The notes under the pieces are model-generated. The model was given only the letters and a program-made list of their open reading frames with translations, did not search any database and was not told where the DNA came from. Positions 61,801 through 64,000 of a DNA stretch of 64,000 nt are shown here, piece by piece (the first letter of the stretch is position 1; the number at the start of each line of letters is the position of its first letter). Position numbers and translations under genes: made by a program. This stretch comes from Pleurodeles waltl (Eukaryota > Chordata > Amphibia > Caudata > Salamandridae), in the NCBI RefSeq assembly GCF_031143425.1, contig NW_027149999.1:62001-126000 (forward strand), read 5' to 3'.

Positions 61801-64000
61801 TGGACACATCCAAATTTTTGGAAGAAAACAGAGGTGTTTTTTGCGATGTGCCTACCTGTAGATTTTGGCCTCTAGCTCAGCCGGCACCTAGGGAAACCTA
61901 CCAAACCTGTGCATTTCTGAAAACTAGAGACCTAGGGGAATCCAAGATGGGGTGACTTGCGGGGCTCGGACCAGGTTCTGTTACCCAGAATCCTTTGCAA
62001 ACCTCAAAATTTGGCTAAAAAAACACATGTTCCTCACATTTCTGTGGCAGAAAGTTCTGGAATCTGAGAGGAGCCACAAATTTCCTTCCACCCAGCGTCC
62101 CCCCAAGTCTCCCGATAAAAATTATACCTCACTTGTGTGGGTAGGCATAGCGCCAGCGACAGGAAACGCACCAAAGCGCAACGTGGACACATACAAATTT
62201 TTGGAATAAACAGAGGTGTTTTTTGCGAAGGGCATACCTGTAGATTTTGGCCTCTAGCTCTGCCGGCACCTAGGGAAACCTACCAAACCTGTGCATTTCT
62301 GAAAACTAGAGACCTAGGGGAATCCAAGGAGGGGTGACTTGCGGGGCTCGGACCAGGTTCTGTTACCCATAATCCTTTGCAAACCTCAACATTTGGCTAA
62401 AAAAACACATGTTCCTCAAATTTCTGCGGCAGAAAGTTCTGGAATCTGAGAGGAGCCACAAATTTCCTTCCACCCAGCGTTCCCCCAAGTCTCCCGATCA
62501 AAATGATACCTCACTTGTGTGGGTAGGCCTAGTGCCCGCGACAGGAAACGCCCCAAAGCGCAACGTGGACACATCCAAATTTTTGGAAGAAAACAGAGGT
62601 GTTTTTTGCGAAGTGCCTACCTGTAGATTTTGGCCTCTAGCTCAGCCGGCACCTAGGGAAACCTACCAAACCTGTGCATTTCTGAAAACTAGAGACCTAG
62701 GGAAATCCAAGGAGGGGTGACTTGCGGGGCTCGGACCAGGTTCTGTTACCCAGAATCCTTTGCAAACCTCAAAATTTGGCTAAAAAAACACATGTTTCTC
62801 ACATTTCTTTGGCAGAAAGTTCTGGAATCTGAGAGGAGCAACAAATTTCCTTCCACCCAGCGTTCCCCCAAGTCTCCCGATAAAAATGATACCTCACTTG
62901 TGTGGGTAGGCCTAGCGCCCGCGACAGGAAACGCCCCAAAGCGCAACGTGGACACATCCAAATTTTTGGAAGAAAACAGAGGTGTTTTTTGCGAAGTGCC
63001 TACCTGTAGATTTTGGCCTCTAGCTCAGCCGGCACCTAGGGAAACCTACCAAACCTGTGCATTTCTGAAAACTAGAGACCTAGGGGAATCCAAGGAGGGG
63101 TGACTTGCGGTGGCTCGGACCAGGTTCTGTTACCCAGAATCCATTGCAAACCTCCAAATTTGGCTAAAAAAACACATGTTTCTCACATTTCTTTGGCAGA
63201 AAGTTCTGGAATCTGAGAGGAGCAACAAATTTCCTTCCACCCAGCGTTCCCCCAAGTCTCCCGATAAAAATGATACCTCACTTGTGTGGGTAGGCCTAGC
63301 GCCCGCGACAGGAAACGCCCCAAAGCGCAACGTGGACACATCCAAATTTTTGGAAGAAAACAGAGGTGTTTTTTGCGAAGTGCCTACCTGTAGATTTTGG
63401 CCTCTAGCTCAGCCGGCACCTAGGGAAACCTACCAAACCTGTGCATTTCTGAAAACTAGAGACCTAGGGGAATCCAAGGAGGGGTGACTTGCGGTGGCTC
63501 GGACCAGGTTCTGTTACCCAGAATCCATTGCAAACCTCAAAATTTGGCTAAAAAAACACATGTTTCTCACATTTCTTTGGCAGAAAGTTCTGGAATCTGA
63601 GAGGAGCCACAAATTTCCTTCCACCCAGCGTTCCCCCAAGTCTCCCGATAAAAATGATACCTCACTTGTGTGGGTAGGCCTAGCGCCCGCGACAGGAAAC
63701 ACCCCAAAGCGCAAAGTAGACACATCCAAATTTTTGGAAGAAAACAGAGGTGTTTTTTGCGAAGTGCCTACCTGTAGATTTTGGCCTCTAGCTCAGCCGG
63801 CACCTAGGGAAACCTACCAAACCTGTGTATTTCTGAAAACTAGAGACCTAGGGGAATCTAAAGAGGGGTGACTTGCGGGGCTCAGACCAGGTTCTGTTAC
63901 CCAGAATCCTTTGCAAACCTCAAAATGTGGCTAAAAAAACACATGTTCCTCACATTTCTGTGGCAGAAAGTTCTGGAATCTCAGAGGAGCCACAAATTTC
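58887..64000 (+). repeat. 16-monomer segment, copy 2, cut by the window end
   Basis: Monomers start at 58887, 59270, 59653, 60036, 60419, 60802, 61185, 61569, 61952, 62334, 62717, 63100 and 63484, then the partial unit at 63868. Compared with 52760-57739 it has one more monomer (63100, with CTCCAAATTTGG), which restores the full block P order seen at 18695. Private changes include CTCAATTGTGTGG near 59448, GAGGTCTTTTTTG near 59535 and TGCAAAGTG at 60692. The array carries on beyond the window. Confidence 0.87.
63868..64000 (+). repeat. Partial satellite monomer at the right edge
   Basis: This is the 5' 133 bp of a monomer. It has CTCAGACC and CAAAATGTGG, matching the units at 23676 and 57357, which occupy the same position in block P. 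AATCTCAGAGG near 63978 is shared only with the 58505 unit. It is cut by the window end. Confidence 0.94.

Larger units (their letters stand above)
1..64000 (+). repeat. Satellite DNA array, ~383-bp monomer, 166 full copies plus two partial ones
   Basis: The motif GTGACTTGC, or a one-base variant of it, recurs every 381-384 bp from 315 to 63868 with no interruption. Almost every other segment of the monomer recurs at the same spacing. This gives 166 complete monomers averaging 382.9 bp, all in one orientation. No unique sequence, transposon, inverted monomer or array edge is present. Monomers differ mostly by single substitutions and 1-2 bp indels. Diagnostic changes are linked into subfamilies, and blocks of 8, 13 and 27 monomers are themselves tandemly duplicated. 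This is the behaviour of satellite DNA evolving by unequal exchange and gene conversion. I do not recognise the family by name. A role in heterochromatin or the centromere is inference from organisation only. Confidence 0.97.

Noticed and set aside
1..64000. CRISPR array
   Set aside because: The repeating unit is ~383 bp with no alternation of constant repeats and unique spacers, and there are no cas-like genes.
1..64000. Ribosomal DNA intergenic spacer subrepeats
   Set aside because: No rRNA gene or rDNA promoter or terminator motif is present in 64 kb, and spacer subrepeat runs are normally far shorter than this.
1..64000. Transposon or LTR element in tandem
   Set aside because: No reverse transcriptase, transposase, terminal repeats or target-site duplications are visible. 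The unit is too short and too regular.

Overview
The whole 64,000-base window is one uninterrupted head-to-tail tandem array of a satellite DNA. The monomer is about 383 bp. I see no gene, RNA gene, transposon, CRISPR array or unique sequence anywhere in it, and neither end of the array is reached. With the phase set at the GTGACTTGC motif there are 166 complete monomers (starts 315 to 63484; mean 382.9 bp; most are 383, with recurrent 381, 382 and 384 bp variants). A 314-bp partial monomer lies at the left edge and a 133-bp partial at the right edge. All monomers have the same orientation. GC content of a typical monomer is about 49% by hand count.

Organism: the sequence does not name it. 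Two things point to a eukaryote with CpG methylation. One is the satellite organisation itself, with nested higher-order repeats (HORs), chimeric monomers and sequence homogenisation. The other is that 11 of the 12 CpG sites of the typical monomer recur in some monomers as TpG or CpA. A centromeric, pericentromeric or subtelomeric heterochromatin block is the natural reading, but that is inference. If the record is labelled as a microbe, contamination or mis-binning should be considered first.

Layout: 1-10114 is a mosaic of older, more diverged monomers. 10115-15094 and 15095-20074 are two copies of a 13-monomer HOR (4,980 bp); I found no difference over 4,975 bp. 16921-27260 and 27261-37600 (identity running on to 37731) are two copies of a 27-monomer HOR (10,340 bp) with only four differences seen. 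The second duplication includes part of the first. 37732-41286 is a transition that reuses pieces found at 3376-4141 and 7205-7971. 41287-44346 and 44347-47405 are two copies of an 8-monomer HOR (3,060 bp), older and more diverged. 47406-52759 is assembled from blocks also present at 37841-39754 and 7972-11415. 52760-58886 and 58887-64000 share 11 consecutive monomers, and the latter is collinear with 18695-23808 at a constant offset of 40,192 bp.

Monomers fall into recognisable subfamilies defined by linked diagnostic changes, and several monomers are chimeras between subfamilies. The monomer may itself be an ancient dimer of about 190 bp. The many 60-150 codon open frames on both strands are by-products of the repeat: they are broken by recurrent stops and indels, and open frames overlap on opposite strands. 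I annotate none as a gene.
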